A DNA stretch of 53,967 nt from Saccharospirillaceae bacterium (GTDB taxonomy: Bacteria; Pseudomonadota; Gammaproteobacteria; Pseudomonadales; Oceanobacteraceae): contig JAJOJJ010000040.1 of the NCBI GenBank assembly GCA_021208685.1, positions 1-53,967 on the forward strand, written 5' to 3'. The notes below the pieces were generated by a model. It was not told the DNA's origin. It did no database searches and was given only the letters and a program-made list of their open reading frames with translations. This document shows positions 9,501-19,497 of this stretch, one piece after another. The number at the start of each line of letters is the position of its first letter. The first letter of the stretch is position 1. The position numbers and the translations under genes are program-made.

Positions 9501-10345
9501 TGGAACCGTTATTAGTTCTGGTAGCACCGGCCGGTGTTGATTTATCCCCCCTGACTCAGCGGTTATGGGCGGAGCGAATTGCGCACAGAGTCATTGCTCA
9601 GGCGGATGGCCAGCAGTGCTTATATCTGGCCGATGGTCGTTATGCGCCGCAGGTAAAACAATGGCTGGACGAATGGCGCGCCGGGCAGATCACTCCACTG
9701 CCGGCGGAGGCGGTTGAACCTAAACTCTGGCAGGGACTGTTGCAACTGATGGCAACACCTCTGACGGCCTTTATTCTACTGTTATTGCCTGTCGTTTTTA
9801 CCTGGATGCATTTTTCGCCGGATTGGCAGTACTGGCTGAATAGCGGTGCTGAACGCTGGCCTGAACAGCGCTTGAGTCCGGCCACTTACTGGCAATTGGG
9901 ATTCTGGGATTTATGGCGGCCTACCTTGCTGCATTTTTCGGTACTTCACCTGCTGTTTAATTCATTGTGGTGGTGGATTCTGGCCCGGCGGATCGAGCAG
10001 CAGGAAGGTATTGTGCCATTGCTGGTGTTGCTGTTGGCCTGTGGTCTGATCGGCAATATGGTGCAGTGGTGGTATGCCGGGCCTGCGTTTGGTGGCATTT
10101 CCGGTGTGACGCTGGGATTGCTCGGCTGGGTGGGTTTCCGTCAGCGCCGGCGTAATATCGATTACCGCCTTCCCCGCATGTTATTACCGCTGATGGTAGG
10201 CTGGCTGTTACTGACCATCAGCGCCGATACGGTTATACCGGGATTATCCGGTACGGCGCATGGAGCGCATTTAGGTGGACTGATCTGTGGTTTTATTCTG
10301 GCTGTTTTATGGCCTGCCAAAAGAGCTGTCCGTGATAGTGATTGA
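9500..10345 (+). CDS. GlpG-type rhomboid intramembrane serine protease
   Basis: A 281-residue membrane protease that cuts transmembrane segments of other proteins. The catalytic serine is S201 in FGGISGVTLG and the histidine is H257 in GAHLGGLICGF. The oxyanion motif HLLFNSLWWW matches the E. coli GlpG sequence closely. A soluble N-terminal domain (about 1-90) precedes six predicted membrane segments, as in GlpG. The gene is coupled to the phosphoesterase by a one-base overlap. Natural substrates are not evident from the neighbours. Confidence 0.92.
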   Translation: MEPLLVLVAPAGVDLSPLTQRLWAERIAHRVIAQADGQQCLYLADGRYAPQVKQWLDEWRAGQITPLPAEAVEPKLWQGLLQLMATPLTAFILLLLPVVFTWMHFSPDWQYWLNSGAERWPEQRLSPATYWQLGFWDLWRPTLLHFSVLHLLFNSLWWWILARRIEQQEGIVPLLVLLLACGLIGNMVQWWYAGPAFGGISGVTLGLLGWVGFRQRRRNIDYRLPRMLLPLMVGWLLLTISADTVIPGLSGTAHGAHLGGLICGFILAVLWPAKRAVRDSD

Positions 10346-10392
10346 TAAAAAAGAGGCTGCCATGCTCTTGGCAGATCCTCGATGAGGCTGAC

Positions 10393-10653
10393 ATGACACT
10401 GGAACAACTTATTAAATCCCTGACTCCCGATATTTATCAGAATCTGCGCACAGCCGTAGAGCTGGGGCGCTGGCCCGATGGCCGCAAGCTGGAAGTTCAG
10501 CAGCGTGAATTGTGCATGGAAGCCATTATTCACTATGAACAGATTCATGACCTGCCAGCGGAGCAGCGTGTCGGTTATATGGAAGATGCCTGTAAGTCGT
10601 CCGGTAACGATGATCATGATCATGATGATGTTCAGCCGCTGACCCTGCAGTAA
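10393..10653 (+). CDS. DUF1315 family (YeaC-like) protein
   Basis: An 86-residue soluble protein resembling the DUF1315 family: LIKSLTPDIYQNLRTAVELG, then GRWPDGRKLEVQQRELCME. Function unknown. The C-terminus carries an Asp/His-rich stretch (NDDHDHDD) that may bind metal. The start at 10393 has GAGG upstream. An in-frame start at 10342 would overlap the rhomboid gene and add an unrelated tail. The DUF2797 gene starts 3 bases later. Confidence 0.88.
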   Translation: MTLEQLIKSLTPDIYQNLRTAVELGRWPDGRKLEVQQRELCMEAIIHYEQIHDLPAEQRVGYMEDACKSSGNDDHDHDDVQPLTLQ

Positions 10654-10656
10654 TTT

Positions 10657-11499
10657 ATGACGCAGATTGTGGCCAGTGGCCTGCTCAGTAAAATGGCGTT
10701 GCAGCCGGGTAATAACGGTGAAGTGCAGTATCAGCTGGTGCTGGGGGATCAGCGGGTGGATTTAAATCCGCTGATTGGTCGTCACATTGAAATGACCTAC
10801 AGCGGTGCTATTCACTGCAGTCATTGCGGAAGGCGCACCAAAACCAGTTTCAGTCAGGGCTATTGTTATCCTTGTTTTACCACGCTTGCACAATGTGATT
10901 CGTGCATGATGAGTCCGGAAAAATGCCATTTTGCGGCAGGCACCTGCCGTGAGCCTTCATGGGCTGAGCAGGTATGTTTCAGTGACCATATCGTGTATCT
11001 GGCCAACTCCTCCGGCCTTAAAGTTGGCATCACCCGTGCGACACAAATGCCGGTTCGCTGGCTGGATCAGGGAGCGACGCAGGCATTGCCGATTGCACGG
11101 GGATAAAACCGTCGCTTATCAGGCCTGGTTGAAGATTTGCTGCGCTCACAGGTGGCCGATAAAACCAATTGGCGCACCCTGCTGAAGGGGCCGGCAACAG
11201 CGCTGAATCTGGCGCTGGAACGTGATCGCCTGCTGAAGGCGTTTGCCGAGCCGCTGGCCGCGATTGAACAGCGTGAAGGTGTCGGCAGTATCCGGTTGCT
11301 GAACGATGCGGATATCTGGCAGTTTGACTATCCGGTGACCCGGTATCCGGGCAAGATAAGCAGTTACAATTTTGATAAAAATCCTCAGGTCAGTGGTCGT
11401 CTGCTGGGCCTTAAGGGGCAGTATTTAATACTGGATGGCGGTGTGATTAATTTACGTAAATTCAGCTCATACCATATTTCATTTGCATTAAAGGATTAA
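10657..11499 (+). pseudogene. DUF2797 protein, interrupted by an in-frame stop
   Basis: The reading frame encodes a DUF2797 protein of about 280 residues but has TAA at 11104-11106. The part before it (149 residues) carries cysteine pairs typical of the family (CSHCGRR, CYPCF, CDSCM) and ends LKVGITRATQMP...TQALPIARG. The same frame continues directly with NRRLSGLVEDLL, then VADKTNWRTLLKG and a complete C-terminal half to 11499. So no length is lost: one codon has become a stop, or two indels cancel. A TTG at 11137 could restart the second half. The downstream half shows no further decay, which points to a very recent lesion or a sequence error. Confidence 0.85.
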
Positions 11500-11503
11500 G
11501 TCT

Positions 11504-14128
11504 ATGCGTGATGCACAGCCCAAAGCCATTTATCTGAAAGACTATCAACAACCGGATTACTGGATTGAGCGTACTGAGCTGACGTTTGAATTAGCAGATG
11601 AATACACACTGGTGACCGCGCAGCTCGATCTGGTGCGCAACGATCAGGCAAAGGATGGCGCCGAATTACTGCTCGCAGGGCAGGATCTGGAGTTGATCGG
11701 TCTCGTATTGGATGGTCAGGCGCTCACGGCGGAACAGTATGAGCTGGGGGAAGAAAGTCTGACCGTAAAAGGCGTTCAGCAGCGCTCACGGCTGGAAATC
11801 AAAACCCGGATTTATCCGGCGAAAAATACCGCCCTTGAAGGACTGTACCGTTCCGGTGGTATGTACTGCACTCAGTGTGAAGCAGAAGGTTTCCGCCGTA
11901 TTACCTATTATCTCGACCGTCCGGACGTGATGTCGGTTTTTACCACACACATTATTGCCGATGCGGCGCAATTTCCGGTGTTGTTATCGAACGGTAATCT
12001 GGTTGCCGACAGCGTTGAAAATGGCTTGCGTAACGTTACCTGGCACGATCCGCACAAAAAACCCGCGTATCTCTTTGCACTGGTGGCTGGCGATTTACGA
12101 GTGAAGGAAGACCGCTTTACCACCATGAGCGGGCGTGATGTGGCACTGAAAATTTTTGTCGAGCCGCAGAATATCGATAAAACCGATTATGCCCTTGATG
12201 CGTTAAAACGCTCCATGCGCTGGGACGAAGAAGTGTATGGCCGCGAATACGATCTGGATATTTTTATGATTGTCGCCGTCGATGATTTCAATATGGGCGC
12301 GATGGAAAATAAAGGTCTGAATATTTTTAATTCATCCTGTGTTCTTGCTAATCCGGCGACGGCCACCGATGCAGCTTATCAGCGTATTGAAGCGATTGTT
12401 GCACATGAATATTTTCATAACTGGTCAGGTAACCGCGTCACCTGCCGTGACTGGTTCCAGCTGAGTTTAAAAGAAGGTTTTACGGTTTTCCGTGATGCCT
12501 GTTTCTCAGCGGACATGAATTCGGCCACGGTCAAACGGATTGAAGACGCAAATATTATGCGTACCGTACAGTTTGCCGAAGATGGCGGGCCGATGGCGCA
12601 CCCGGTACAGCCGGATTCTTTTATCGAAATTTCCAACTTCTACACCGTTACCATTTATGAAAAAGGGGCAGAAGTGGTCGGTATGCTGCACAAAATTCTC
12701 GGTAAAGAAGGTTTCCGCAAAGGCTCCGATCTGTATTTTGACCGCCACGATGGTCAGGCCGTCACCATTTATGATTTTGTGCAGGCGATGGAAGACGCTA
12801 ATCATGTTGATCTGACCCTGTTCAAACGCTGGTATAAACAGGCGGGTACACCGGTTGTGACGGTCAGCAGCGAGTATGATGCTGACGCCCGGCAATTGCA
12901 CCTGACCCTGAGTCAGCGCTGCCCGGATACTCCGGGACAACGTCATAAACTGCCGCAGTGGATACCGGTACAGCTGGGCCTGATTGGTGCCGATGGCAAC
13001 GATTTGGCAATTCAGGTTGAACCGTCGACGGCCTGGACCGAAAGCAGTCAGGTGCTGCATCTGACCGAAGCCGAGCAAACCTTTGTGTTCAGTGGTGTTA
13101 CAGAAGAACCACGCTTATCACTGTTCCGTGATTTTTCGGCACCGGTCAAAGTGGAATTTGAACAATCCGACGACGACTTACTGTTTTTATTACAGCATGA
13201 CAGCGATGGTTTTAACCGCTGGGATGCCGGTCAGCGTCTGCTGCTGAACTGGATTAATACTGCCCGGAGCGGAAGTTTTGAATTACGGCCAGAGGTGCGT
13301 GAAGTATTTGCCCGCCTGCTGGCCGATGAATCCCTGGACCCGGCGATGGTCAGTTGTTTGCTGACATTACCATCGGAAGCTTACGTGGCCGAATTCTCTG
13401 CGCAGGTTGATCCGCTGGCGATTCATGCGGCGCGGAAACAGGTTCAGCAGGCAATGGCGGAATCGCTGAGCGAAGAATTTGCCGCCTGTTATCAGCGTCT
13501 GCAGTCGGCTGCTCCTTATGCACCGGAGCCTGCACAAATGTCAGCCCGCAGTCTGAAAAATCTGGCGCTTGCCTATTGGGTCAAAGGCCGTACCGATGGA
13601 CTGACTCAGGCACTGACTCAGTACCGCAATGCCGATAATATGACCGATCAAATGGCCGCTCTGGTGGCCGTGGTGAACAGCGGTGATGCCGCTCAGGCTG
13701 AGCAATTACTGGCCGATTTTTATCAGCAGTGGGCAAAGGACTCGCTGGTGGTCAATCAATGGTTGTCGGTACAGGCGGGTTCAGCCGAGTTGGGTAAGGT
13801 GGAATTTATCCAACAGCTTCTGACACATACAGCGTTCGACTGGCGTAATCCGAATAAAGTGCGCTCAGTGTTGGGCGCTTTTGCCAATCAGGCGTTGTGT
13901 CATTTTCACCGTGAAGACGGCGCCGGTTATCGCTTGTTGGCCGACGCGGTTTTGCGTCTGAATGACAGCAATCCACAAATTGCAGCGCGTCTGCTGACGC
14001 CGCTGACCAAATGGCGTCGTCTGGTGCCGGAGTTATCGGAGTTGATGAAAGCCGAGTTGCAACGCATTATGCAGCATGGCGCTTTATCCAAAGATGTGTA
14101 TGAGGTTGTCAGCAAGAGTTTGATTTGA
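11504..14128 (+). CDS. pepN: Aminopeptidase N (M1 zinc family)
   Basis: This 874-residue cytoplasmic enzyme removes N-terminal residues from peptides in the last steps of protein turnover. The zinc ligands are H301, H305 and E324 in HEYFHNWSGN...LSLKEGF, and E302 is the general base. The exopeptidase motif GAMEN is at 265-269. All are offset by four residues from E. coli PepN (870 residues), so the whole chain aligns in length. It starts 4 bases after the DUF2797 frame, with a purine-rich AAAGGATTAAG just ahead of the ATG. Confidence 0.97.
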   Translation: MRDAQPKAIYLKDYQQPDYWIERTELTFELADEYTLVTAQLDLVRNDQAKDGAELLLAGQDLELIGLVLDGQALTAEQYELGEESLTVKGVQQRSRLEIKTRIYPAKNTALEGLYRSGGMYCTQCEAEGFRRITYYLDRPDVMSVFTTHIIADAAQFPVLLSNGNLVADSVENGLRNVTWHDPHKKPAYLFALVAGDLRVKEDRFTTMSGRDVALKIFVEPQNIDKTDYALDALKRSMRWDEEVYGREYDLDIFMIVAVDDFNMGAMENKGLNIFNSSCVLANPATATDAAYQRIEAIVAHEYFHNWSGNRVTCRDWFQLSLKEGFTVFRDACFSADMNSATVKRIEDANIMRTVQFAEDGGPMAHPVQPDSFIEISNFYTVTIYEKGAEVVGMLHKILGKEGFRKGSDLYFDRHDGQAVTIYDFVQAMEDANHVDLTLFKRWYKQAGTPVVTVSSEYDADARQLHLTLSQRCPDTPGQRHKLPQWIPVQLGLIGADGNDLAIQVEPSTAWTESSQVLHLTEAEQTFVFSGVTEEPRLSLFRDFSAPVKVEFEQSDDDLLFLLQHDSDGFNRWDAGQRLLLNWINTARSGSFELRPEVREVFARLLADESLDPAMVSCLLTLPSEAYVAEFSAQVDPLAIHAARKQVQQAMAESLSEEFAACYQRLQSAAPYAPEPAQMSARSLKNLALAYWVKGRTDGLTQALTQYRNADNMTDQMAALVAVVNSGDAAQAEQLLADFYQQWAKDSLVVNQWLSVQAGSAELGKVEFIQQLLTHTAFDWRNPNKVRSVLGAFANQALCHFHREDGAGYRLLADAVLRLNDSNPQIAARLLTPLTKWRRLVPELSELMKAELQRIMQHGALSKDVYEVVSKSLI

Positions 14129-14201
14129 GCATCGCTGCAAGTTTCTTTATTCTTGCTTCGGGGAAGATTGCCGCACTCTGCGGTGTAGTTGAGGTCGCAT
14201 A

Positions 14202-15568
14202 ATGAAAAAAAATAAGTGGATAGCGGCTGGTGCATTGGCGTTGGCTTTTGTAATGCCATCGGTAATGGCGGCAGTATCCGTTAAAGAAGCGGATCGCCTG
14301 AAAGGGGAACTGACCCCGCTGGGAGCTGAGCGTGCCGGTAATGGCAGTGATATTCCACCCTGGCGTGGTGCCTGAATCTGCCACCGGTAGGCTATAACAA
14401 GCCTGGCCAGCACCATATTGATCCATTTGCCAAAGATAAACCGTTGTTTGTGATTACTGCAGCTAATTTAAAGCAGTATGAGCAGTATCTGACTCCGGGT
14501 CAGCAGGCATTGTTCAAGACCTACCCTGATACTTTTAAAATGCCGGTCTATCAGACCCGCCGTACAGCTTCAGCACCTGATTGGGTGTATGAAAATACTT
14601 ACAAAAATGCTATCCGTGCCGAATTGAACAAAGACGGCAACGGTCTGATGTACGCTTACGGTGGTATTCCTTTTCCAATAGCCAAAACGGGTCTGGAAGC
14701 CATCTGGAACCATGTGACCCGCTGGCGTGGTATCTATTTAACCCGCCGGGCGTCTGAGATTGCCGTGCATGTTGATGGTGATTTCTCCCTGGTAACGGTG
14801 CAGCAGGAAGTGGAATTTAACTTTTATCGCCGTGATAAAAGTATCGAAGACCTGAACAATATCCTGTTCTATTACCTGTCGTTTACCAAAGCTCCGGCAC
14901 GTCTGGCGGGTGGGGCGGTACTGGTCCATGAAACACTGAACCAGGTTGATGAAGCCCGTCAGGCATGGGGTTACAACGCGGGACAGCGTCGCGTCCGCCG
15001 CGCACCAAACCTGGCTTATGATACGCCAATTGCAGCGGCCGACGGTCTGCGCTATGCCGATGATACCGACATGTACAACGGTGCACCGGATCGTTATAAC
15101 TGGAAGCTGCTGGGTAAAAAGGAAATCTTCATTCCTTATAACAGCTACAGACTGAGCTCAAATAACGTCAGCTATAAAGATATTATCCAGCCTGGTCATC
15201 TTAATCCGGACTTCACCCGCTATGAAAAACACCGGGTGTGGATTGTTGAAGCAACCCTGAAAGAAGGGATGCGCCATGTGTATCACAAGCGCGTATTCTA
15301 TCTGGACGAGGATACCTGGGGGATTGCTGTTGCCGATCAATACGATTCAGCCGGTGATCTCTGGCGTGTGAATATGGCGTACATGAAAGACTACTATGAA
15401 GTTCCGGTTACCTGGACCACGATGGACGTCTTCCATGATCTGAAGGCCAAACGCTATCACGTACAAGGGCTGGATAATGAGGAGCAGGGGACAACCGACT
15501 TCAGTAATGAACCACCGGGTGACCGCTATTTTACCCCGGCAGAATTGCGCCGCCGCGGTAAGCGCTGA
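14202..15568 (+). pseudogene. DUF1329 outer-membrane/periplasmic protein, frameshifted
   Basis: The frame starting at 14202 gives a signal peptide (MKKNKWIAAGALALAF...MA) and the family N-terminus LKGELTPLGAERAGNGSDIPPWRG, then meets TGA at 14373. Shifting frame by one base near 14367-14371 restores GLNLPPVGYNKPGQHHIDPF and the remaining 370 residues with no other break. A single missing G in the run GGTGCC explains it. DUF1329 proteins are LolB/LolA-like and usually sit beside YCF48 and MMPL genes, exactly as here. If the frameshift is real the product would lack a signal peptide; if it is a sequencing error the gene is intact, about 455 residues. Confidence 0.88.
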
Positions 15569-15579
15569 CCGTACCAACA

Positions 15580-15604
15580 AACGGATGAGTTTTACTCATC
15601 CGTT
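15580..15604 (+). terminator. Stem-loop after the DUF1329 gene
   Basis: A perfect 10-bp stem (15580-15589 with 15595-15604) with the loop TTTTA. The following T content (CTGGTATTT) is poor, so it may terminate weakly or stabilise the 3' end. Confidence 0.5.
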
Positions 15605-15731
15605 CTGGTATTTAAGGAACTGAAACTGGCGTCATTCTCCTTACATTCTGTAACAACTGGACGTTAGTCAATGATAAATCCGTCGGCTAGACTAGCCGCC
15701 TTCCGACATTACTATAAAAACGGAGCTCCTT

Positions 15732-16949
15732 ATGTATTCTGATTTGGTTCAGTCTTCCGCCCGTGCTATGGGAAGAGCGCTTGCGAAAGGCTTTACCCTG
15801 ACATGGCTGATTCTGGGCGTACTTTTAAGCGCTGTTTCAGCTCATGCTGCGTGGCAGGACCCTCTTAACACCCCAGCATTACAGACTCAGCGTGCTCATC
15901 ATACGTTGCTGCTGGATGTCGTGCGGGCCGATCGTCGTCTTATTGCTGTAGGGTCACATGGTCACATTGTCTACTCTGACGATGATGGTTTAACCTGGAT
16001 GCAGGCACGTACTCCTGTTTCGGTGACGCTGACGGCGGTTTATTTTCCATCCGGTGATTATGGCTGGGCTGTGGGGCATGATGGCGTCATCCTGTACTCA
16101 TCCGATGCCGGCAAAACATGGGTAAAACAATTCGACGGCTATCAGGCCAATGATGCCATTGTTCTGGCTGCGACCAAATACAAACAGCTTGCCAGTGACC
16201 GTCTTGAGGCGGCAGAAGCCGCGGGTGACGATGTTGCTATTGAAGAAGCCGAAATGGCGCTGGAAACCATTACCTACAGTTTGCAGGATGCCCAGTACGA
16301 CCAGTCGACCGGCTCAACCAAACCTTTCCTTGACGTATGGTTCTATGATGCCAAGCGCGGTTACGCGGTCGGCGCTTACGGCATGTTTTTCTACACCCAG
16401 GATGGCGGCAGCACATGGGAAGATGTCTCCTCCCGCTTGCCTAATCCTGACCGCCTGCACCTGAATTCCATTGCCATGGTGGGTCCCCGCTCTCTGATGA
16501 TGGTGGGCGAAATGGGTATGATTCTGCGTTCTGATGATCTGGGTCAGAGCTGGCACAGTATGGACTCTCCCTATGAAGGTTCATTGTTCGGCCTGATTGC
16601 CAATGGCGATCAGCAACTCATGTTCGGCCTGCGAGGTCACGTGTTCAGTTCTGTGGATGGTGGTATCAGTTGGGATGAAAAGGCCACCGGCAGTGAGCAG
16701 ACTTTGCTGTCCGGTACCATTGGCCGCAAGCACACCCTGCTGGTCGGAAATGGTGGTTCGGTCATTATCTTTGATGCTCAGATGCAAAAACCACGGGCTT
16801 CTGTTCTGGAAGGGCGTAAAGCCTTTGCGGCGGTTGCTGAAGCATCGGACGGTAACTTTATTATTGTTGGCGAGGCGGGGGTTAAGCGCCTTAATGCTGC
16901 CGGCGAGTTGATTGATCAGACCATCAGTATGGCGGCGGGAGATTTTTAA
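15732..16949 (+). CDS. YCF48-like beta-propeller protein, secreted
   Basis: This 405-residue protein has a hydrophobic segment at about 24-42 ending in VSAHA, likely a signal peptide with a long basic N-region. The mature part shows repeated propeller blades with the YCF48/BNR pattern: GHIVYSDDDGLTWMQA, GVILYSSDAGKTWVKQ, MFFYTQDGGSTWEDV, MILRSDDLGQSWHSM and HVFSSVDGGISWDEK. These are sialidase-type Asp-box blades without catalytic residues. In the plant and cyanobacterial relative they act in complex assembly. In proteobacteria such genes sit next to MMPL exporters. The MMPL gene starts 2 bases later. Confidence 0.9.
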   Translation: MYSDLVQSSARAMGRALAKGFTLTWLILGVLLSAVSAHAAWQDPLNTPALQTQRAHHTLLLDVVRADRRLIAVGSHGHIVYSDDDGLTWMQARTPVSVTLTAVYFPSGDYGWAVGHDGVILYSSDAGKTWVKQFDGYQANDAIVLAATKYKQLASDRLEAAEAAGDDVAIEEAEMALETITYSLQDAQYDQSTGSTKPFLDVWFYDAKRGYAVGAYGMFFYTQDGGSTWEDVSSRLPNPDRLHLNSIAMVGPRSLMMVGEMGMILRSDDLGQSWHSMDSPYEGSLFGLIANGDQQLMFGLRGHVFSSVDGGISWDEKATGSEQTLLSGTIGRKHTLLVGNGGSVIIFDAQMQKPRASVLEGRKAFAAVAEASDGNFIIVGEAGVKRLNAAGELIDQTISMAAGDF

Positions 16950-16951
16950 TC

Positions 16952-19435
16952 ATGGCTGAACAAAAGCACCATTTTTCAACAGAGCCGGAACACTACATCC
17001 TGTCAAAAGAGACAGAGCCGGCTTTAGAGCGCATTCTTTTTAATAACCGCATGCTGGTGATGGTCGTTCTGGGGTTATTGACCCTGCTATTTGCCTATGG
17101 TCTGACCAAGATCAAACTGGACTCCAGCATTGAGAAATACATTCCGCTGAATCATACCTATATCCAGAATTATCTGGTGCATAAAGATGATATGAAAAGC
17201 GGTGTGGCCAATGTGAAAATTTCCATCGAAGCTCTCGAAGGCGATATTTTCACCAAAGACTATATGGAAACCCTGAGCAAAATTAACGATGACGTATTCT
17301 TCGTTAAAGGGGTGGATCGTTCCGGTATGCAGTCTTTGTGGACACCGAATACCCGCTGGACGGAAGTAACCGAAGAGGGTTTTCAGGGTGGCCCGGTGAT
17401 TCCCAGCACCTATGACGGTGGTCCGGAAAGTCTTGAGCAGGTACGTCAGAACGTACTGAAATCGGGCCAGGTAGGACGTCTGGTTTCCAACGATTTCCGT
17501 TCATCCATTATTGATGTTCCACTGGTGGAAAAAGATCCGGAAACCGGGGAAAAACTCAGTTATCAGCAGTTTTCTCAGGATCTGGAAAGTAAAATCCGCG
17601 CCAAATATGGCAATGATAAATACCGTGTTTACATCACTGGTACGCCGAAGAAACTGGGGGATCTGCTTGATGGTGCAAAATCCATCGCGTATTTCTTTTT
17701 CGCGGCGATGTTCATGACAGCGATTCTGCTGTACCTCTATTCCCGTTGCCTGAAAGGTACCTTTGTACCCATCGTTGCATCGCTGATTGCGGTGGTCTGG
17801 CAGCTGGGTGCACTGGCGTTGCTGGGATACACCGTGGATCTTTACTCGGTGCTGGTGCCTTTCCTGGTATTTGCCATTGGTATCAGCCACGCGGTACAGA
17901 TTATTAATGGTATTGCCATTGAATCCGGTAAAGGTGCTGACAAACTGCAGGCGGCTCGTCAGGCATTCCGCGGTTTGTATGTGCCGGGTATGCTGGCGCT
18001 GCTGAGTGATGCGATGGGCTTCCTGACGCTGCTGTTTATTGATATCGGCGTGATTCAGGAACTGGCGATTGCAGCGAGTATCGGTGTGGCCATGATCATT
18101 ATCACCAATCTGGTGCTGTTGCCGATTGTGATGTCTTTTATCGGCATCAGTGAGGCCGGTATTCGCCACGCCAAGAAAACTGAAAAGTCAGAACCCAAAT
18201 TGTGGAAAGCATTATCGTATTTTGCCAATCCGAAAGTGGCTCCGTTCCCGATAGTGGTTGCCATTATTATGGCGGTGTTTGGTTATCAGATGAGTCAGGG
18301 ACTGAAGATCGGTGATCTTGATAAAGGTGCGCCGGAGTTGCGTGCTGATTCGCGCTACAACCTTGATAATGACTTTATGGTATCCAATTACTCCACCAGT
18401 TCCGATGTGTTGGTGGTGATGGTGGAAACGGCTAAGGAACAATGCAACAGCTATAAGGTGATGGACGCCGTAGATCGCTTTATGTGGTACATGGAAAATG
18501 TACCGGGTGTGCAGTCGACAACCTCGCTGGTTACCGTTTCCAAGCTGGTGACCAAAGCTATGAACGAGGGCAACCTTAACTGGTCAGCGTTGTCACGTAA
18601 CCAGACTATTCTGAATACTTCTATTCAGCGTGCACCAAGCAGCTTGCTGAACCCCGACTGTTCAATGGCTCCGGTTATTATTTATCTCAACGATCACAAA
18701 GCTGAGACTCTGGAAACGGCAGTGGCAGCGGTTGAGGAATTCAAAAAGCAATATGACGATTCTGTTGATCCGAAATATTTTGGCTACAGCATGGCCGAAA
18801 TTGAGCAGGCGATTGCGGCTAACGAAATCGATTCTGTACCTGTACGTTTCCAGCTGGCCTCCGGTAACGCTGGTATCGAGGCGGCAACCAATCAGGTGAT
18901 TGCCGATGCGCAGGATACAATGCTGATCTTCGTTTATGTGGTTGTATTTGTGCTGTGTTTCATGACCTTCCGCTCGTTCACGGCGGTGGCCTGTATTCTG
19001 ATTCCGCTGGCGCTGACATCGGTATTGAGTCAGGCTCTGATGACCTACCTGGGCATTGGCGTTAAGGTCGCAACACTTCCGGTTATTGCACTGGGTGTGG
19101 GGATCGGTGTTGATTACGGTATTTATATCTACAGTCGTCTGGAAGTCATGATTATTGCCGGTAAGTCTCTGCAGGAATCTTTCCTGGAAACACTGAAATC
19201 TACTGGTAAAGCGGTAAGTTTCACCGGTGTAACTCTGGCCATTGGTGTTGCTACCTGGATTTTGTCGCCCATTAAATTCCAGGCCGATATGGGTATTCTG
19301 CTGACCTTTATGTTCCTCTGGAACATGCTGGGTGCGTTGATTCTGCTGCCGGCTCTGGCGCATTATCTGCTCAGACCAGAGCGGATTATTGCCCGCCACA
19401 AAGCCCGTCACGGAGATATTCCTCCGGCAGGCTGA
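16952..19435 (+). CDS. MMPL/RND-family exporter
   Basis: This 827-residue inner-membrane transporter has the two-fold repeat of the RND superfamily. Membrane segments lie near residues 33-53, 236-410 (six in the first half, with GISHAVQIINGIA and LLSDAMGFLTLLFIDIG), 430-450 and 650-810 (with LGVGIGVDYGIYIYSR and FTGVTLAIGVATW). Large soluble loops separate them. Family members export lipids or other hydrophobic compounds using the proton gradient. With the DUF1329 and YCF48-like genes it forms a three-gene unit that probably moves a hydrophobic substrate across the envelope. The outer-membrane DUF1302 partner often found with this set is absent here. The terminator at 19449 ends the unit. Confidence 0.9.
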   Translation: MAEQKHHFSTEPEHYILSKETEPALERILFNNRMLVMVVLGLLTLLFAYGLTKIKLDSSIEKYIPLNHTYIQNYLVHKDDMKSGVANVKISIEALEGDIFTKDYMETLSKINDDVFFVKGVDRSGMQSLWTPNTRWTEVTEEGFQGGPVIPSTYDGGPESLEQVRQNVLKSGQVGRLVSNDFRSSIIDVPLVEKDPETGEKLSYQQFSQDLESKIRAKYGNDKYRVYITGTPKKLGDLLDGAKSIAYFFFAAMFMTAILLYLYSRCLKGTFVPIVASLIAVVWQLGALALLGYTVDLYSVLVPFLVFAIGISHAVQIINGIAIESGKGADKLQAARQAFRGLYVPGMLALLSDAMGFLTLLFIDIGVIQELAIAASIGVAMIIITNLVLLPIVMSFIGISEAGIRHAKKTEKSEPKLWKALSYFANPKVAPFPIVVAIIMAVFGYQMSQGLKIGDLDKGAPELRADSRYNLDNDFMVSNYSTSSDVLVVMVETAKEQCNSYKVMDAVDRFMWYMENVPGVQSTTSLVTVSKLVTKAMNEGNLNWSALSRNQTILNTSIQRAPSSLLNPDCSMAPVIIYLNDHKAETLETAVAAVEEFKKQYDDSVDPKYFGYSMAEIEQAIAANEIDSVPVRFQLASGNAGIEAATNQVIADAQDTMLIFVYVVVFVLCFMTFRSFTAVACILIPLALTSVLSQALMTYLGIGVKVATLPVIALGVGIGVDYGIYIYSRLEVMIIAGKSLQESFLETLKSTGKAVSFTGVTLAIGVATWILSPIKFQADMGILLTFMFLWNMLGALILLPALAHYLLRPERIIARHKARHGDIPPAG

Positions 19436-19448
19436 ACCGCATAAAATC

Positions 19449-19476
19449 AAACGGTGGCGCGGCCACCGTTTTTTTT
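19449..19476 (+). terminator. Intrinsic terminator after the MMPL gene
   Basis: A 9- to 10-bp GC-rich stem (19450-19458 with 19462-19470) with a GCG loop and a run of eight T (19469-19476). Confidence 0.9.
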
Positions 19477-19497
19477 GTCTTTCGTAAGGAAACAGAA

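Noticed and set aside
18662-19450. 262-codon minus-strand ORF inside the MMPL gene
   Set aside because: Antisense shadow of a conserved membrane protein; composition rich in Asn, Gln, His and Arg.
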